From Cryomorphaceae bacterium (GTDB lineage Bacteria; Bacteroidota; Bacteroidia; Flavobacteriales; Flavobacteriaceae): a stretch of DNA of 38,484 nucleotides. The notes below the pieces were generated by a model. That model had not been told where the DNA came from, did no database searches, and saw nothing but the letters and a program-made list of their open reading frames with translations. Positions 25,604-35,205 of the stretch are shown one piece after another; within the stretch, counting starts at the first letter, position 1, and each line of letters starts with the position of its first letter. The DNA lies in assembly GCA_003331875.1 (NCBI GenBank), contig QOQA01000014.1, forward strand, positions 1-38,484, in the 5' to 3' direction. Both the position numbers and the translations under genes were made by a program.

Positions 25604-26284
25604 TTATTTTTTATTCTTACTTGATTTAACATCATTGTCAGTTGATTCTTCAACAGCAGGTGCCTCTTCAGCAACAGGTGCCTCTTCAGCAACAGGTGCC
25701 TCTTCAGCAGCAGGTAACTCTTCAGCAACAGGTAACTCTTCAGCAACAGGTAACTCTTCAGCAACAGGTGCCTCTTCAGCAACAGGTGCCTCTTCAGCAA
25801 CAGGTGCCTCTTCAGCAACAGGTGTCTCTTCAGATGAGGCTGATTCACTATTAGTTAGTTTTTCATTTGATTTTTTCTTTCTTCTTCTTCTCTTTCTAGA
25901 ATCAAGTTTGGTTTGAGAATATAATTCATTATAATCGACAAGCTCAATCATTGCCATATCAGCATTATCTCCTGATCTGTTACCGAGCTTTATAATTCTA
26001 GTATAGCCACCAGGTCTATCTCCAATTTTAACAGCAACTTCTCTAAAAAGTTCTGTTACAGCATATTTATTTCTCAAATACTTAAAAGCAATTCTTCTGT
26101 TGTGAGTTGAATCAGTTTTTGATTTTGTGATGATTGGTTCAATGAAAAGTTTTAATGCCTTTGCTTTTGCTAGGGTAGTATTAATCGATTTGTGTTCAAT
26201 TAGAGAAGAGCCCATATTTGCAAGCATATATTTTCTATGCCCTCTTTTTCTGCCTAAATGTGGATTTTTTTTACGATGTCTCAT
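25604..26284 (-). CDS. rplQ: 50S ribosomal protein L17 with repetitive acidic C-terminal tail
   Basis: Residues 1 to about 120 are a standard L17 ([21 protein letters not shown] at the start, then [29 protein letters not shown]), a protein near the peptide exit tunnel. The remaining roughly 105 residues are an extension: a basic stretch ([12 protein letters not shown]), then about ten copies of the six-residue unit VAEE(A/L)P, then [13 protein letters not shown]. The tail is acidic, low in complexity and presumably disordered. Ala/Glu-rich L17 tails are common in Bacteroidota, but their role is unclear. It is the last gene of the ribosomal cluster, 9 nt after rpoA, and a probable terminator follows. 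Confidence 0.97.
   Translation of the reverse strand: MRHRKKNPHLGRKRGHRKYMLANMGSSLIEHKSINTTLAKAKALKLFIEPIITKSKTDSTHNRRIAFKYLRNKYAVTELFREVAVKIGDRPGGYTRIIKLGNRSGDNADMAMIELVDYNELYSQTKLDSRKRRRRKKKSNEKLTNSESASSEETPVAEEAPVAEEAPVAEEAPVAEELPVAEELPVAEELPAAEEAPVAEEAPVAEEAPAVEESTDNDVKSSKNKK
25653..25832. repeat. 18-bp tandem repeat inside rplQ (about 10 copies)
   Basis: The plus-strand unit is GCAACAGGTGCCTCTTCA. Nine full units lie at 25671-25832, with a degenerate tenth at 25653-25670. Two versions alternate in blocks: the GCC form in units at 25671-25706 and 25761-25814, and an AAC form (GGTAACTCT) in the three units at 25707-25760; the last unit has GTC. On the minus strand it codes the hexapeptide VAEEAP or VAEELP of the L17 tail. 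Near identity at the DNA level implies recent expansion by slippage or unequal recombination. Confidence 0.97.
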
Positions 26285-26293
26285 TTACAATTA

Positions 26294-27286
26294 TTATTCT
26301 TTATCAAGTTTATATTTTGACAAATCCATACCAAAGTTTAACCCTTTAACTAAAACCAATTCCTCTAACTCAGTTAATGATTTTTTACCAAAATTTCTAA
26401 ACTTCATTAAATCTGTTTTATTAAAAGAAACAAGATCACCTAGAGTGTCAACTTCTGCTGCTTTTAAACAGTTTAAAGCTCGAACAGAAAGATCCATATC
26501 TATTAATCTTGTTTTTAATAATTGTCGCATGTGTAGAGACTCTTCATCATAGGTTTCAGTTTTAGCAATTTCATCAGCTTCTAATGTTATTCTTTCATCT
26601 GAAAACAACATAAAATGATGAATTAAAACCTTAGCTCCTTCTGTCAGAGCGTCCTTTGGATCAATTGAACCATCAGTTGTTATTTCAAAAACAAGCTTTT
26701 CATAGTCAGTTTTTTGTTCAACCCTAAAATCCTCAATCGAATATTTTACATTTTTAATTGGTGTAAATACTGCATCCATAAATATTGTTCCAAGGGGAGC
26801 GCCAAGTTTTTTATTTTCTTCAGAAGATACATATCCTCTACCCTTCTCAATATTTAATTCAAAGTTAAGATTAACGCTCTTTTCCATATTACACAAAACC
26901 AAGTCTGGATTTAAAATCTCAAAGCCTGATATAAATTTTTGAAGATCTCCAGCAGTGAACTTTTCTTGCATTTTGACAGAAACAGAAACGCTTTCATTAT
27001 CCACACTATCAATTTGTCTTTTTAATCTAACTTGTTTTAGATTTAAAATAATTTCAGTAACATCTTCAACAACTCCTGGAATTGTTGTGAACTCATGTTC
27101 TATATTATCAATTTTAACAGATGTGATTGCAAATCCTTCGAGTGAAGATAAAAGAACTCTTCGAAGAGCATTTCCAACTGTAAGGCCATAGCCGGGTTCA
27201 AGAGGTCTGAATTCAAACTTACCATCATGCTTGCTTGAATCAATCATTATTACTTTGTCAGGTTTTTGAAATGTAAATATTGCCAT
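26294..27286 (-). CDS. rpoA: RNA polymerase alpha subunit
   Basis: Alpha dimerises to nucleate RNA polymerase assembly. The 330-aa product has the N-terminal assembly domain (about 1-235, [28 protein letters not shown]) and, after a linker, the C-terminal domain (about 255-325, [20 protein letters not shown] and [13 protein letters not shown]) that contacts upstream DNA and activators. Length and both domains are normal. It lies between rpsD and rplQ with gaps of 11 and 9 nt, the classical alpha-operon position. Confidence 0.98.
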   Translation of the reverse strand: MAIFTFQKPDKVIMIDSSKHDGKFEFRPLEPGYGLTVGNALRRVLLSSLEGFAITSVKIDNIEHEFTTIPGVVEDVTEIILNLKQVRLKRQIDSVDNESVSVSVKMQEKFTAGDLQKFISGFEILNPDLVLCNMEKSVNLNFELNIEKGRGYVSSEENKKLGAPLGTIFMDAVFTPIKNVKYSIEDFRVEQKTDYEKLVFEITTDGSIDPKDALTEGAKVLIHHFMLFSDERITLEADEIAKTETYDEESLHMRQLLKTRLIDMDLSVRALNCLKAAEVDTLGDLVSFNKTDLMKFRNFGKKSLTELEELVLVKGLNFGMDLSKYKLDKE

Positions 27287-27297
27287 AATTTTATATA

Positions 27298-27900
27298 TTA
27301 TTTTGAGTATAATTCTACTATTAGTTGTTCTTTTATATTTTCTGGGATCTGTTCTCTTTCAGGAAGAGTATTATAAACACCTTCCATGTTTTCACTGTCC
27401 CAAGTAATCCATTCATATGATGTGTTATTTTGCAAAGAGCTCTCTATAGATAAAAGTGATTTTGACTTTTCTCTAACTCCTACCCTTTCAGATATTTTAA
27501 TAATTCGGGAAGGTATATTGCATATTTTACCATTTACAATTATGTGTTCATGACTAACAAGTTGTCGAGCAGCACTTCTAGATGGAGCAATACCCATTCT
27601 GAAAACTAAATTATCTAATCTTGACTCACATAACTGAAGGAGAACCTCCCCAGTAATACCCTTACTTCTACTAGCTTTTTCAAATAAATTTTTAAACTGC
27701 TTTTCAAGAATACCATAAAGATATTTAGCTTTCTGCTTTTCCATTAACTGAATTGCATATTCTGATTTTTTTTGCCTTCTTTTATTTTGTCCATGTTGAC
27801 CGGGTGGATAATTCTTTTTTTCAAAAGATCTATCCGGGCCAAAAATTGGCTCACCGAATTTTCTAGAAATTTTTGTCTTAGGTCCTATATATCTTGCCAT
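27298..27900 (-). CDS. rpsD: 30S ribosomal protein S4
   Basis: S4 starts assembly of the 16S 5' domain. The 200-aa product has the N-terminal region [21 protein letters not shown] and an S4 RNA-binding domain near residues 90-150 ([31 protein letters not shown]). The N-terminal zinc-binding cysteines of some S4 proteins are absent, so this is the zinc-free form. In E. coli S4 represses its own operon, but no equivalent leader was recognised here. Gaps are 9 nt to rpsK and 11 nt to rpoA. Confidence 0.97.
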   Translation of the reverse strand: MARYIGPKTKISRKFGEPIFGPDRSFEKKNYPPGQHGQNKRRQKKSEYAIQLMEKQKAKYLYGILEKQFKNLFEKASRSKGITGEVLLQLCESRLDNLVFRMGIAPSRSAARQLVSHEHIIVNGKICNIPSRIIKISERVGVREKSKSLLSIESSLQNNTSYEWITWDSENMEGVYNTLPEREQIPENIKEQLIVELYSK

Positions 27901-27909
27901 ATTATTTTT

Positions 27910-28293
27910 TTAAACTCTTCTTCTTTTAGGTGGTCTACACCCATTATGTGGTATTGGTGTTATATCAAATATTTCTGTAACCTCAACTCCAGCATTATGT
28001 ATACTTCTTATTGCAGACTCTCTTCCATTTCCTGGCCCTTTAACGTAGACCTTTACTTTTCTCATTCCTGCTTCTTGAGCAACTTTTACCGCATCTTCAG
28101 CAGCTAACTGAGCTGCATAAGGTGTGTTTTTTTTAGACCCTCTAAAACCCATTTTACCAGCAGAGGACCATGATACAACCTCTCCTTTTGTATTGGTAAA
28201 GGAAATGATGATATTGTTAAATGTTGCATTTACATGAACTTCACCGAAGGACTCAACAACAACTTTTCTCTTTTTATTAACTGCCTTTGCCAT
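27910..28293 (-). CDS. rpsK: 30S ribosomal protein S11
   Basis: S11 sits on the platform of the small subunit beside the E-site mRNA. The 127-aa protein shows [26 protein letters not shown], the [18 protein letters not shown] block and the C-terminal [16 protein letters not shown], all standard for the family. It is located between rpsM and rpsD, 8 and 9 nt away. Confidence 0.98.
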   Translation of the reverse strand: MAKAVNKKRKVVVESFGEVHVNATFNNIIISFTNTKGEVVSWSSAGKMGFRGSKKNTPYAAQLAAEDAVKVAQEAGMRKVKVYVKGPGNGRESAIRSIHNAGVEVTEIFDITPIPHNGCRPPKRRRV

Positions 28294-28301
28294 AATTTAT
28301 A

Positions 28302-28676
28302 TTATTTAGTTACTTTCTTTTTATTCGCAACTGTCTTTCTTTTACCTTTTCTAGTTCTAGAGTTATTTTTGGTCCTTTGCCCTCTGAGAGGAAGTCCATT
28401 TCTGTGTCTAATTCCTCTGTATGAACCTATATCCATTAATCTTTTTATGTTTATTTGATTTTCAGCTCTTAACTCACCTTCAATAGTAAGATTTGAAACT
28501 ACAGCTCTAATATTGGCTGTTTCCTCATCACTCCAATCTAAAACTTTTTTATCCTCATTAACATTTGCACTAATGAGTATTTTTTTTGCTCTACTTAAAC
28601 CAATTCCATAAATATAAGTTAGTGCAATTACACCTCTTTTTTCTTTTGGAATATCTATACCTGAAATTCTTGCCAT
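28302..28676 (-). CDS. rpsM: 30S ribosomal protein S13
   Basis: S13 forms bridges between the small-subunit head and the 50S subunit and contacts the P-site tRNA. The 124-aa product starts [26 protein letters not shown] and has the C-terminal signature [25 protein letters not shown] followed by a Lys-rich tail. It starts the alpha part of the cluster, 1 nt after rpmJ. Confidence 0.98.
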   Translation of the reverse strand: MARISGIDIPKEKRGVIALTYIYGIGLSRAKKILISANVNEDKKVLDWSDEETANIRAVVSNLTIEGELRAENQINIKRLMDIGSYRGIRHRNGLPLRGQRTKNNSRTRKGKRKTVANKKKVTK

Positions 28677-28677
28677 A

Positions 28678-28794
28678 TTAACCTTGTCTTTGTTTAAACC
28701 TTGGATTCTTTTTGTTAATTACATATAATCTTCCCTTTCTTCTAACAATCTTACATTCAGGACTTCTTTTTTTTATTGATGCTCTTACCTTCAT
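28678..28794 (-). CDS. rpmJ: 50S ribosomal protein L36, zinc-free form
   Basis: This short gene codes for 38 aa, beginning [20 protein letters not shown] and ending [12 protein letters not shown], which is unmistakably L36. Only one of the four usual zinc ligands remains (C14; the other two cysteines and the histidine are replaced), so it is the C-minus form typical of Bacteroidota. It fills the gap between infA and rpsM with 1 nt on each side, its normal place. Confidence 0.96.
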   Translation of the reverse strand: MKVRASIKKRSPECKIVRRKGRLYVINKKNPRFKQRQG

Positions 28795-28795
28795 A

Positions 28796-29011
28796 TTAAT
28801 ATCTAAAAGTTATTCTTGCTTTTGTTAAATCATAAGGACTCATTTCTAACTTAACCTTATCGCCGGGTAACAATTTTATATAAAACATCCTCATTTTACC
28901 CGAAATATGAGCAGTTACAACATGACCATTTTGCAGTTCAACTCTAAACATTGCATTTGAAAGAGCTTCTACGATTACACCATCTTGTTCTATTGCCGCT
29001 TGTTTTGCCAT
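28796..29011 (-). CDS. infA: translation initiation factor IF-1
   Basis: IF-1 blocks the A site during initiation. The 71-aa product is a single OB-fold: [20 protein letters not shown], then [20 protein letters not shown] and the C-terminal [12 protein letters not shown]. Length is that of the family. It lies 2 nt after secY and 1 nt before rpmJ, the usual order in Bacteroidota, where no adk or map gene intervenes. Confidence 0.98.
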   Translation of the reverse strand: MAKQAAIEQDGVIVEALSNAMFRVELQNGHVVTAHISGKMRMFYIKLLPGDKVKLEMSPYDLTKARITFRY

Positions 29012-29013
29012 AT

Positions 29014-30345
29014 CTATCCTACTCTTCTTGTTTTACCCGTTTTCATTAATCCATCGTAATGCCTATTTAATAAATAAGCGTTTATCTGTTGTATTGTGTC
29101 AATTGCAACTCCCACCATAATTAATAGTGATGTTCCTCCAAAAAATAATGCCCATCCTTGCTGGATTTGCATCAAAGCAACTATTACAGCAGGTAATACT
29201 GAAATTAATGCTAAAAATATAGACCCAGGAAAAGTAATCAATGACATAACTTTATCCAAAAACTCTGATGTTTCTCCACCTGGTTTTATGCCTGGAACAA
29301 AACCGCCACTTCTTTTTAAATCATCAGCCATTTTATTTGTAGGCACTGTAATGGCAGTATAAAAATATGTAAATAATATAATTAATAAGCCAAACAAAAT
29401 ATTATAAGCCAAACCAAACATATTAGAAAATGCTGCTTGCATCCACTGACCAAATGATCCTCCAACTATTTGACCAAGGTAGGCTGGAGCAAACATAATT
29501 GCTTGAGCAAAAATTATTGGCATCACACCTGAGGCATTCAATCTCAAAGGAATATATTGTCTTTTTGAATATAGGCTACTTGATCCAGAAACAGACCTTC
29601 TAGCGTACTGAACTGGGATTTGTCTTACAGCTAAAACTAATAGTATACATAAGGCAACTACTATAAACCAAATTAAAACCTCTATCGCAATCATAATCCA
29701 ACCACCAGAACTAGACAATTGAGAAACAATCTCCTGAGTAAATGAAAGGGGTAAAGAAGCTATAATACCAACAGTAATTAATAAAGAAATTCCATTTCCA
29801 ATTCCCCTATCTGTTATTTTTTCACCTAGCCACATTGCAAAAATACAACCTGTAACAAGTATGATAACAGAGGGTACTATAAAAAACACTCCTTTACCAA
29901 GAACAAATGCTGAATCAGGTACACCAAGCGCACCTAAACCATAAAGGTATGCAGGTGCTTGTACAACACATATTGCAATGGTTAACCACCTTGTTATCTG
30001 AGTAATAGTTTTTCTACCGCTTTCTCCTTCTTTTTGAAGTTTTTGTAAATAAGGGACTGCAACACCCATTAACTGAACAACAATGGAGGCAGAAATATAT
30101 GGCATAATTCCCAATGCAAAAACTGAAGCATTAGCAAATGCTCCCCCAGTAAATGCGTTTAGTAAACCTAGTAAACCTCCTCCACCAGCAATTTTGGCGT
30201 CAGCAATAATATTATAATCAACACCTGGTAAAACAACTTGAGCACCTAACCTGTAGATTGCTAAAAAAAATAGGGTAATCAGAATCCTGTTCTTTAATTC
30301 ATCAATGGCCCAAATATTTTTTAATATTTCAATAAATTTTAGCAT
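29014..30345 (-). CDS. secY: protein translocase subunit SecY
   Basis: SecY is the channel of the Sec translocon in the inner membrane. The 443-aa product has ten predicted transmembrane helices; the first ends in [13 protein letters not shown], and the plug region follows with glycine-rich [15 protein letters not shown] (about 55-70). [31 protein letters not shown] and the cytosolic [23 protein letters not shown] loop, which contacts ribosomes or SecA, are standard. It starts directly after rplO with no gap. SecE and SecG lie elsewhere. Confidence 0.98.
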   Translation of the reverse strand: MLKFIEILKNIWAIDELKNRILITLFFLAIYRLGAQVVLPGVDYNIIADAKIAGGGGLLGLLNAFTGGAFANASVFALGIMPYISASIVVQLMGVAVPYLQKLQKEGESGRKTITQITRWLTIAICVVQAPAYLYGLGALGVPDSAFVLGKGVFFIVPSVIILVTGCIFAMWLGEKITDRGIGNGISLLITVGIIASLPLSFTQEIVSQLSSSGGWIMIAIEVLIWFIVVALCILLVLAVRQIPVQYARRSVSGSSSLYSKRQYIPLRLNASGVMPIIFAQAIMFAPAYLGQIVGGSFGQWMQAAFSNMFGLAYNILFGLLIILFTYFYTAITVPTNKMADDLKRSGGFVPGIKPGGETSEFLDKVMSLITFPGSIFLALISVLPAVIVALMQIQQGWALFFGGTSLLIMVGVAIDTIQQINAYLLNRHYDGLMKTGKTRRVG

Positions 30346-30801
30346 CTATATAATTTTTATTTCACCTCCTACTTTTTCTATTGCTTCGATAGCAGATTTT
30401 GAAAATTTGTGAGCCTCAACTTTTACAGCAGAACTAATTTTTCCATAACCAAGAATTTTGACTAAATCCTTTTTCTTAATCAATTTATTTGAAATCATAT
30501 CTTCAAAAGCAATGACACCTTTCTTTACTTTCTTTGCATCAACCAATTCCTGTAATGCCTGTATGTTTACAGGCTTATATTCTTTTCTATTTATATTTTT
30601 AAAACCAAACTTTGGTACTCTCCTTTGTAAGGGCATTTGACCTCCCTCGAAACCTAATTTCTTAGAATAGCCAGATCTTGATTTAGCACCTTTGTGTCCT
30701 CTAGTAGCAGTACCTCCTTTTCCGGAGCCTTGACCCCTTCCTATTCGTTTACTCTTTGCTTTAACCGATCCTTCTGCGGGTTTTAATTTAGATAAATTCA
30801 T
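30346..30801 (-). CDS. rplO: 50S ribosomal protein L15
   Basis: L15 is a late-assembly protein of the large subunit with a long N-terminal extension into 23S rRNA. The 151-aa product shows LKPAEGSVKAKSKRIGRGQGSGKGGTATRGHKGAKSR in the extension and FEGGQMPLQRRVPKFGF after it. It is 2 nt after rpmD and abuts secY without a gap, as in most bacteria. Confidence 0.97.
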   Translation of the reverse strand: MNLSKLKPAEGSVKAKSKRIGRGQGSGKGGTATRGHKGAKSRSGYSKKLGFEGGQMPLQRRVPKFGFKNINRKEYKPVNIQALQELVDAKKVKKGVIAFEDMISNKLIKKKDLVKILGYGKISSAVKVEAHKFSKSAIEAIEKVGGEIKII

Positions 30802-30803
30802 AA

Positions 30804-30980
30804 CTAATCAATAATCTTAATCAAGTGTTCAACTTTTTTTATCATACCCAATATTGAAGGATCTGAATTATGCTCAACAACGTGACCAATTCCTCTTAGA
30901 CCCAAAGCCTCTAATGTTCGCTTCTGGTCAAAAGGTCTTTTAATTTTACTTCTAATTTGTTTAATCTTAATTTTACTCAT
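30804..30980 (-). CDS. rpmD: 50S ribosomal protein L30
   Basis: A 58-aa reading frame from ATG 30980 to TAG 30804 begins MSKIKIKQIRSKIKRPFDQK and continues RTLEALGLRGIGHVVEHN, the L30 signature, ending HLIKIID. It sits between rpsE (10 nt) and rplO (2 nt), its canonical place. The length is normal for bacterial L30. Confidence 0.96.
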   Translation of the reverse strand: MSKIKIKQIRSKIKRPFDQKRTLEALGLRGIGHVVEHNSDPSILGMIKKVEHLIKIID

Positions 30981-30990
30981 TTACAAAATT

Positions 30991-31509
30991 TTAACCATTA
31001 TAAATTTTTTCAAGATCTACACCTCTCTCCTGTGCTACTTTATACGCATCTCTTAGCTGAAACAATGCATCAAATGTGGCTTTAACAACATTATGAGGAT
31101 TTGAAGAACCTTGGGACTTGGAAAGAACATCCTGAATACCTACTGACTCCAAAACAGCTCTTACAGCACCACCAGCAATAACACCAGTTCCAGGTGATGC
31201 GGGCTGAATATATACCCTCGCTCCACCATGTTTACCTTTTTGTTCATGAGGAATTGTTGAGCTTGACAATGGAATTTTAACTAAACTTTTCTTTGCATTT
31301 TCAACCGCCTTGGCAATTGCGGTGGAGACCTCTTTGGCTTTACCAAGACCATGACCAACAATACCATTTTCATCTCCAACAATGACAATTGCTGAAAAAC
31401 CAAAAGCTCTACCGCCTTTAGTTACTTTTGTAACACGTTGAATACTAACGAGTTTATCTTTTAAGTCTAAACCACCAGGCTTAACAAATTCCATGTTCTT
31501 TTTTTTCAT
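30991..31509 (-). CDS. rpsE: 30S ribosomal protein S5
   Basis: S5 guards decoding accuracy and mRNA unwinding at the entry site. The 172-aa product has the double-stranded-RNA-binding S5 domain (about 15-80, [29 protein letters not shown]) and the C-terminal domain with [19 protein letters not shown] and [14 protein letters not shown]. It follows rplR after 3 nt. Confidence 0.98.
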   Translation of the reverse strand: MKKKNMEFVKPGGLDLKDKLVSIQRVTKVTKGGRAFGFSAIVIVGDENGIVGHGLGKAKEVSTAIAKAVENAKKSLVKIPLSSSTIPHEQKGKHGGARVYIQPASPGTGVIAGGAVRAVLESVGIQDVLSKSQGSSNPHNVVKATFDALFQLRDAYKVAQERGVDLEKIYNG

Positions 31510-31512
31510 CTA

Positions 31513-31866
31513 TTAAAAATTTAATCCAGCTTCTCTCGCTCCATCAGCTAACGATTTCACTCTTCCATGATACAAATAACCATTTCTATCAAAAGAAACA
31601 GACTTAATTCCAGCCTTAACAGCTTTTGTTCCGATTGAAACACCTACTTGTTTGGCAATTTCAGTCTTATTTTTAGATGCCAATTTTATGTCTTTATCAT
31701 TGGACGAAGCAGACACCAAAGTCTTTTCATCTTTATCATCAATAACTTGGGCATAAATTGCTTTATTACTTCTAAAAACTGTCATTCTAGGCTTTTCAGG
31801 TGTACCAAAAACAACTTTTCTGATCCTCTTTTTAATCTTATTTCTTTTTATTGTTTTAGTTTTCAT
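31513..31866 (-). CDS. rplR: 50S ribosomal protein L18
   Basis: L18 binds 5S rRNA in the central protuberance with L5. The 117-aa product has a basic N-terminus ([17 protein letters not shown]), [20 protein letters not shown] in the middle, and the C-terminal signature [26 protein letters not shown]. Neighbouring gaps are 5 nt (rplF) and 3 nt (rpsE). Confidence 0.98.
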   Translation of the reverse strand: MKTKTIKRNKIKKRIRKVVFGTPEKPRMTVFRSNKAIYAQVIDDKDEKTLVSASSNDKDIKLASKNKTEIAKQVGVSIGTKAVKAGIKSVSFDRNGYLYHGRVKSLADGAREAGLNF

Positions 31867-31871
31867 AATTA

Positions 31872-32414
31872 TTACGCCGATTTACCAGCTTTTCTTCTAA
31901 TCTCTTCACCAACAAATTTAACACCCTTACCCTTGTAAGGTTCAGGTTTTCTGTATGACCTAATTTTCGCAGCAACCATACCAACAAGTTGTTTGTCAAA
32001 AGATGTAATATTAATAATTGGATTTTTTCCTTTCTCATTAACAGTTTCAATTTTTATCTCATCGGGAAATGATAAAACTATGTTATGTGAAAAACCTAAT
32101 GATAGATCTAATTTTTGACCAGAACTTTGTGCTCTGTAACCAACACCAACAAGCTCCAAACTTTTTGTCCAACCTTGCGAAACACCGATAACCATATTGC
32201 TAAAAAGTGATCTATAGAGGCCATGTTTTGCTTTGTGATCCTTAGATTCAGAGTTCCTCTTAACTACTAACTGACCTTCAACTTTAGAAACAGATACACC
32301 ATCAAAATCTTGAGCTAAAGCACCAAGTTTTCCAGAAACCTCTAATGAATTTTCGTGGATTTCTACATTTACATCCTCGGGGACTAATATTGGATTATTA
32401 CCTACTCGTGACAT
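31872..32414 (-). CDS. rplF: 50S ribosomal protein L6
   Basis: L6 lies near the factor-binding site of the large subunit. The 180-aa product comprises two related domains; [22 protein letters not shown] opens it, [10 protein letters not shown] is at the domain boundary near residue 87, and the C-terminal signature [26 protein letters not shown] is complete. It starts 2 nt after rpsH. Confidence 0.98.
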   Translation of the reverse strand: MSRVGNNPILVPEDVNVEIHENSLEVSGKLGALAQDFDGVSVSKVEGQLVVKRNSESKDHKAKHGLYRSLFSNMVIGVSQGWTKSLELVGVGYRAQSSGQKLDLSLGFSHNIVLSFPDEIKIETVNEKGKNPIINITSFDKQLVGMVAAKIRSYRKPEPYKGKGVKFVGEEIRRKAGKSA

Positions 32415-32416
32415 TA

Positions 32417-32815
32417 TTAATATATATTACAGATTATTTCTCCTCCTAAATTTTCTCTTTTTGCTTTTTTTCCAGTCATTAAACCCTTTGATGTGGAAAC
32501 TATATTCACTCCTAAACCATTGAGTACTCTAGGGATTTCAGAACCAGGTGAATATCTTCTCAGTCCTGGTTTACTTACCCTTTCAATTTTCTTTATTACT
32601 GGATCTTTTGAAATTTGGTTATATTTTAAGGCAATTTTAATTGAACCTTGAACATTATCACTGATAAATTGATAATTAAGTATAAAACCTTGATCAAATA
32701 ATATTTTAGTTATTTCCTTCTTAATTTTTGAAGAGGGGATAACTACAGTTCTCAGCCCAGCTGAATTTGCATTTCTAATTCGAGTTAAAAAATCTGCTAT
32801 AGGATCTGTATTCAT
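32417..32815 (-). CDS. rpsH: 30S ribosomal protein S8
   Basis: S8 organises the central domain of 16S rRNA; in E. coli it also represses the spc operon by binding mRNA. The 132-aa product begins MNTDPIADFLTRIRNAN and has the C-terminal signature GLNVVSTS-type sequence (GVNIVSTSKGLMTGKKAKRE) and GGEIICNIY. Gap to rpsN is 11 nt, and to rplF 2 nt. Confidence 0.98.
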   Translation of the reverse strand: MNTDPIADFLTRIRNANSAGLRTVVIPSSKIKKEITKILFDQGFILNYQFISDNVQGSIKIALKYNQISKDPVIKKIERVSKPGLRRYSPGSEIPRVLNGLGVNIVSTSKGLMTGKKAKRENLGGEIICNIY

Positions 32816-32826
32816 ATCTATTTATT

Positions 32827-33096
32827 TTACCAACTTGCTTTTCTTACACCAGGAATCAAACCTTTATTTGCCATTTCACGAAACTTAACTCTTGAAATAC
32901 CAAACTGTCTCATATAACCTTTAGGCCTACCTGTAATTTTACATCTGTTGTGCGCTCTGACAGGAGATGAATTTTTTGGCAACTTTTGCAAGCCTATATA
33001 ATCACCAGCGTCTTTTAACGCTTTTCTTTTTTCAGCATATTTGAGACACATTTTCGCTCTTTTTACCTCACGGGCTTTCATTGATTCTTTTGCCAT
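32827..33096 (-). CDS. rpsN: 30S ribosomal protein S14, long zinc-free form
   Basis: S14 belongs to the small-subunit head. The 89-aa product is the long form lacking the CxxC-CxxC zinc ribbon; it begins [16 protein letters not shown] and has the signature [20 protein letters not shown] and the C-terminal [11 protein letters not shown]. It is 3 nt after rplE. Confidence 0.97.
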   Translation of the reverse strand: MAKESMKAREVKRAKMCLKYAEKRKALKDAGDYIGLQKLPKNSSPVRAHNRCKITGRPKGYMRQFGISRVKFREMANKGLIPGVRKASW

Positions 33097-33099
33097 ATT

Positions 33100-33651
33100 C
33101 TAATTTTTATTAAATGGTAATCCTAATTCTTTTAATAGTGTTTTAGCAAGACTATCTTCATTTGTTGATGTAACAAATGTTATATCCATCCCCGAAACCT
33201 TATTAATTTTATCGATATCAATTTCAGGAAAAATTATCTGCTCTGTAATTCCAAGTGTATAATTACCTCTTCCATCAAAACCAGAGTTTTTGATACCTTG
33301 AAACTCCCTAACCCTGGGTAAGGCAGCTGTAATTAGTCTGTCTAAAAATTCATACATTCTGTCGCCTCTTAATGTAACTTTAGCCCCGATTGGCATTCCT
33401 TTCCTTAATTTAAATGCTGAAATATCCTTTTTAGATTTGGTAGGTACAGCCTTTTGACCAGAAATTAAGGCTAGTTCTTCCAAAGCATGATCAATAAGTT
33501 TTTTATCAGCAACAGCACCACCAACTCCTTTACTAATCACAATTTTTTTAAGCTTTGGAACTTGCATAACATTAACTAATCCGTGAGCTTCCATGATACT
33601 TTTGGTGACACTATTCTTGTATTCTTTTTTTAATCTTGGTATATAACTCAT
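33100..33651 (-). CDS. rplE: 50S ribosomal protein L5
   Basis: L5 binds 5S rRNA and touches the P-site tRNA and bridges the head of the 30S subunit. The 183-aa product shows [18 protein letters not shown], the [21 protein letters not shown] signature near residue 70, [13 protein letters not shown] and [21 protein letters not shown]. It starts 1 nt after rplX. Confidence 0.98.
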   Translation of the reverse strand: MSYIPRLKKEYKNSVTKSIMEAHGLVNVMQVPKLKKIVISKGVGGAVADKKLIDHALEELALISGQKAVPTKSKKDISAFKLRKGMPIGAKVTLRGDRMYEFLDRLITAALPRVREFQGIKNSGFDGRGNYTLGITEQIIFPEIDIDKINKVSGMDITFVTSTNEDSLAKTLLKELGLPFNKN

Positions 33652-33652
33652 A

Positions 33653-33955
33653 CTATATTATTTCATCACTTTTCAATAAATACCTAACTTTCTTACCATC
33701 TTCAATTTTATATCCAACTCTAGTTGTTTCACCATCTTTAGTTATCAATGAAACATTAGAAATATGAATTGATGATTCTTTTTCAGTAATACCACCCTTA
33801 GGGTTGTTAGAGTTCGGTTTATTATGTTTTTTAACCATAGCAATGCCTTCAACAATAACTCTATTTTTACTTCGAATTACTTTTAAAACTTTTCCTGATG
33901 ATCCTTTATCATCACCAGCAATTACTTTAACAGTATCTCCAACTTTTAAATTCAT
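33653..33955 (-). CDS. rplX: 50S ribosomal protein L24
   Basis: L24 initiates large-subunit assembly and lies at the tunnel exit. The 100-aa product has an N-terminal KOW motif ([21 protein letters not shown]) followed by [16 protein letters not shown] and a C-terminal [19 protein letters not shown]. It is 2 nt after rplN and 1 nt before rplE. Confidence 0.97.
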   Translation of the reverse strand: MNLKVGDTVKVIAGDDKGSSGKVLKVIRSKNRVIVEGIAMVKKHNKPNSNNPKGGITEKESSIHISNVSLITKDGETTRVGYKIEDGKKVRYLLKSDEII

Positions 33956-33957
33956 AT

Positions 33958-34326
33958 CTATAAAACTTCAGGTGCCAATGACACAATTTTCATAAAATTT
34001 TTATCTCTTAATTCGCGTGCAACAGGACCAAAAACTCTTGTTCCTCTGAGTTCACCAGCAGAATCTAGCAATACACAGGCATTATCATCAAATCTAATGT
34101 AAGATCCGTCCTTTCTCCTAACCTCTTTGAGAGTTCTTACCACAACAGCTGTTGAAACTTGACCCTTTTTTACTGTTCCATTAGGTGTTGCATTTTTTAC
34201 TGTGACAACAATTTTATCACCCAATGAAGCATATCTTCTTTTTGTACCACCAAGAACTCTAATTGTTAGAACCTCTTTGGCACCTGTATTGTCTGCAACT
34301 GATAATCTACTTTCCTGTTGTACCAT
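33958..34326 (-). CDS. rplN: 50S ribosomal protein L14
   Basis: L14 forms bridges to the 30S subunit and is the docking site of silencing factor RsfS. The 122-aa product begins [20 protein letters not shown] and carries the signature [19 protein letters not shown] and [10 protein letters not shown], ending [10 protein letters not shown]. Its first base is the last base of the rpsQ stop codon. Confidence 0.98.
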   Translation of the reverse strand: MVQQESRLSVADNTGAKEVLTIRVLGGTKRRYASLGDKIVVTVKNATPNGTVKKGQVSTAVVVRTLKEVRRKDGSYIRFDDNACVLLDSAGELRGTRVFGPVARELRDKNFMKIVSLAPEVL

Positions 34327-34583
34327 TACTTAGCTTTTTCTAATACTTTAACCAAACGCCAACATTTATTCTTACTAATTGGCTTCGTTTCCATGATTTT
34401 CACTACATCACCTTCATTACACTCATTTTTTTCGTCATGAACTTGATATTTTTTTGTTCTTAAAACGAACTTACCATATTTAGGGTGTTTTACTTTTCCA
34501 ACTTCAGAAACAACAACAGATTTTTGCATCTTATTACTGGTAACAATTCCTATTCTTTCTTTTCTTAAATTTCTTTTATCCAT
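34326..34583 (-). CDS. rpsQ: 30S ribosomal protein S17
   Basis: S17 is a primary 16S-binding OB-fold protein. The 85-aa product begins [20 protein letters not shown] and has [31 protein letters not shown] and the closing [22 protein letters not shown]. It is 7 nt after rpmC and overlaps rplN by 1 nt. Confidence 0.98.
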   Translation of the reverse strand: MDKRNLRKERIGIVTSNKMQKSVVVSEVGKVKHPKYGKFVLRTKKYQVHDEKNECNEGDVVKIMETKPISKNKCWRLVKVLEKAK

Positions 34584-34590
34584 TTTTTAA

Positions 34591-34779
34591 TTAGATTTTT
34601 CTTTTGGCAAGTTCTGTTTTCATTCTTGCAATAGTTCGTCTATTTTTTCTAATCACCAAAGGATTTTCTATTGGTGAAACTACATGAGTTAGCTTTACGT
34701 CTTCTTGACTTTTAATAAGAGATTGAAGCTTATCTACAAGCTCATCATCTGTCAATATTTTTATTTCACTTTGCTTCAT
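34591..34779 (-). CDS. rpmC: 50S ribosomal protein L29
   Basis: L29 sits at the peptide exit and helps recruit SRP and trigger factor. The 62-aa product is a helical hairpin: [20 protein letters not shown], then the signature [17 protein letters not shown] at the C-terminus. Its start overlaps the rplP stop by 4 nt, implying translational coupling. Confidence 0.96.
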   Translation of the reverse strand: MKQSEIKILTDDELVDKLQSLIKSQEDVKLTHVVSPIENPLVIRKNRRTIARMKTELAKRKI

Positions 34780-35204
34780 TCGCTTATATATTCATAATCA
34801 TTAGCAATGACAAATTTTGTTTTTACTGGAAGCTTTTGAGATGCCAATCTCAGTGCTTCTTTTGCAACATCAATTGGTACACCAGCAACTTCAAACATAA
34901 TTTTACCAGGCTTTACAACAGCAACAAAATATTCAGGTGCTCCTTTACCTTTACCCATTCTTACCTCTAATGGTTTCTTAGTGATAGGTTTATCGGGAAA
35001 GATTTTAATCCACAATTGCCCTTCTCTCTTCATGTATCTTGTTGCAGCAATCCTAGCTGCTTCAATTTGTCTAGATGTAATAAACTTTGAGTCCAATGAT
35101 TTTATACCAAACATACCATTAGAGAGACGATGCCCTCTTTGAGAAAGACCTTTCATTCTTCCTTTTTGCATTTTTCTATATTTCTGTCTCTTTGGTGATA
35201 ACAT
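34776..35204 (-). CDS. rplP: 50S ribosomal protein L16
   Basis: L16 positions the A-site tRNA near the peptidyl-transferase centre. The 142-aa product begins [19 protein letters not shown] and has [45 protein letters not shown] and [23 protein letters not shown]. It follows rpsC after 1 nt and overlaps rpmC by 4 nt. Confidence 0.98.
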   Translation of the reverse strand: MLSPKRQKYRKMQKGRMKGLSQRGHRLSNGMFGIKSLDSKFITSRQIEAARIAATRYMKREGQLWIKIFPDKPITKKPLEVRMGKGKGAPEYFVAVVKPGKIMFEVAGVPIDVAKEALRLASQKLPVKTKFVIANDYEYISE

Positions 35205-35205
35205 T

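Noticed and set aside
25653-25832. CRISPR-like array suggested by regular 18-bp repeats
   Set aside because: Units are contiguous with no spacers, in frame within rplQ, and there are no cas genes.
25591-25916. Several long frames on both strands across the L17 tail (Leu/Lys-rich, Ser/Ala/Gly-rich, Gln-rich)
   Set aside because: The 18-bp repeat is a multiple of three and has no stop in several frames, so extra frames open automatically; their products are pure repeats with no independent support.
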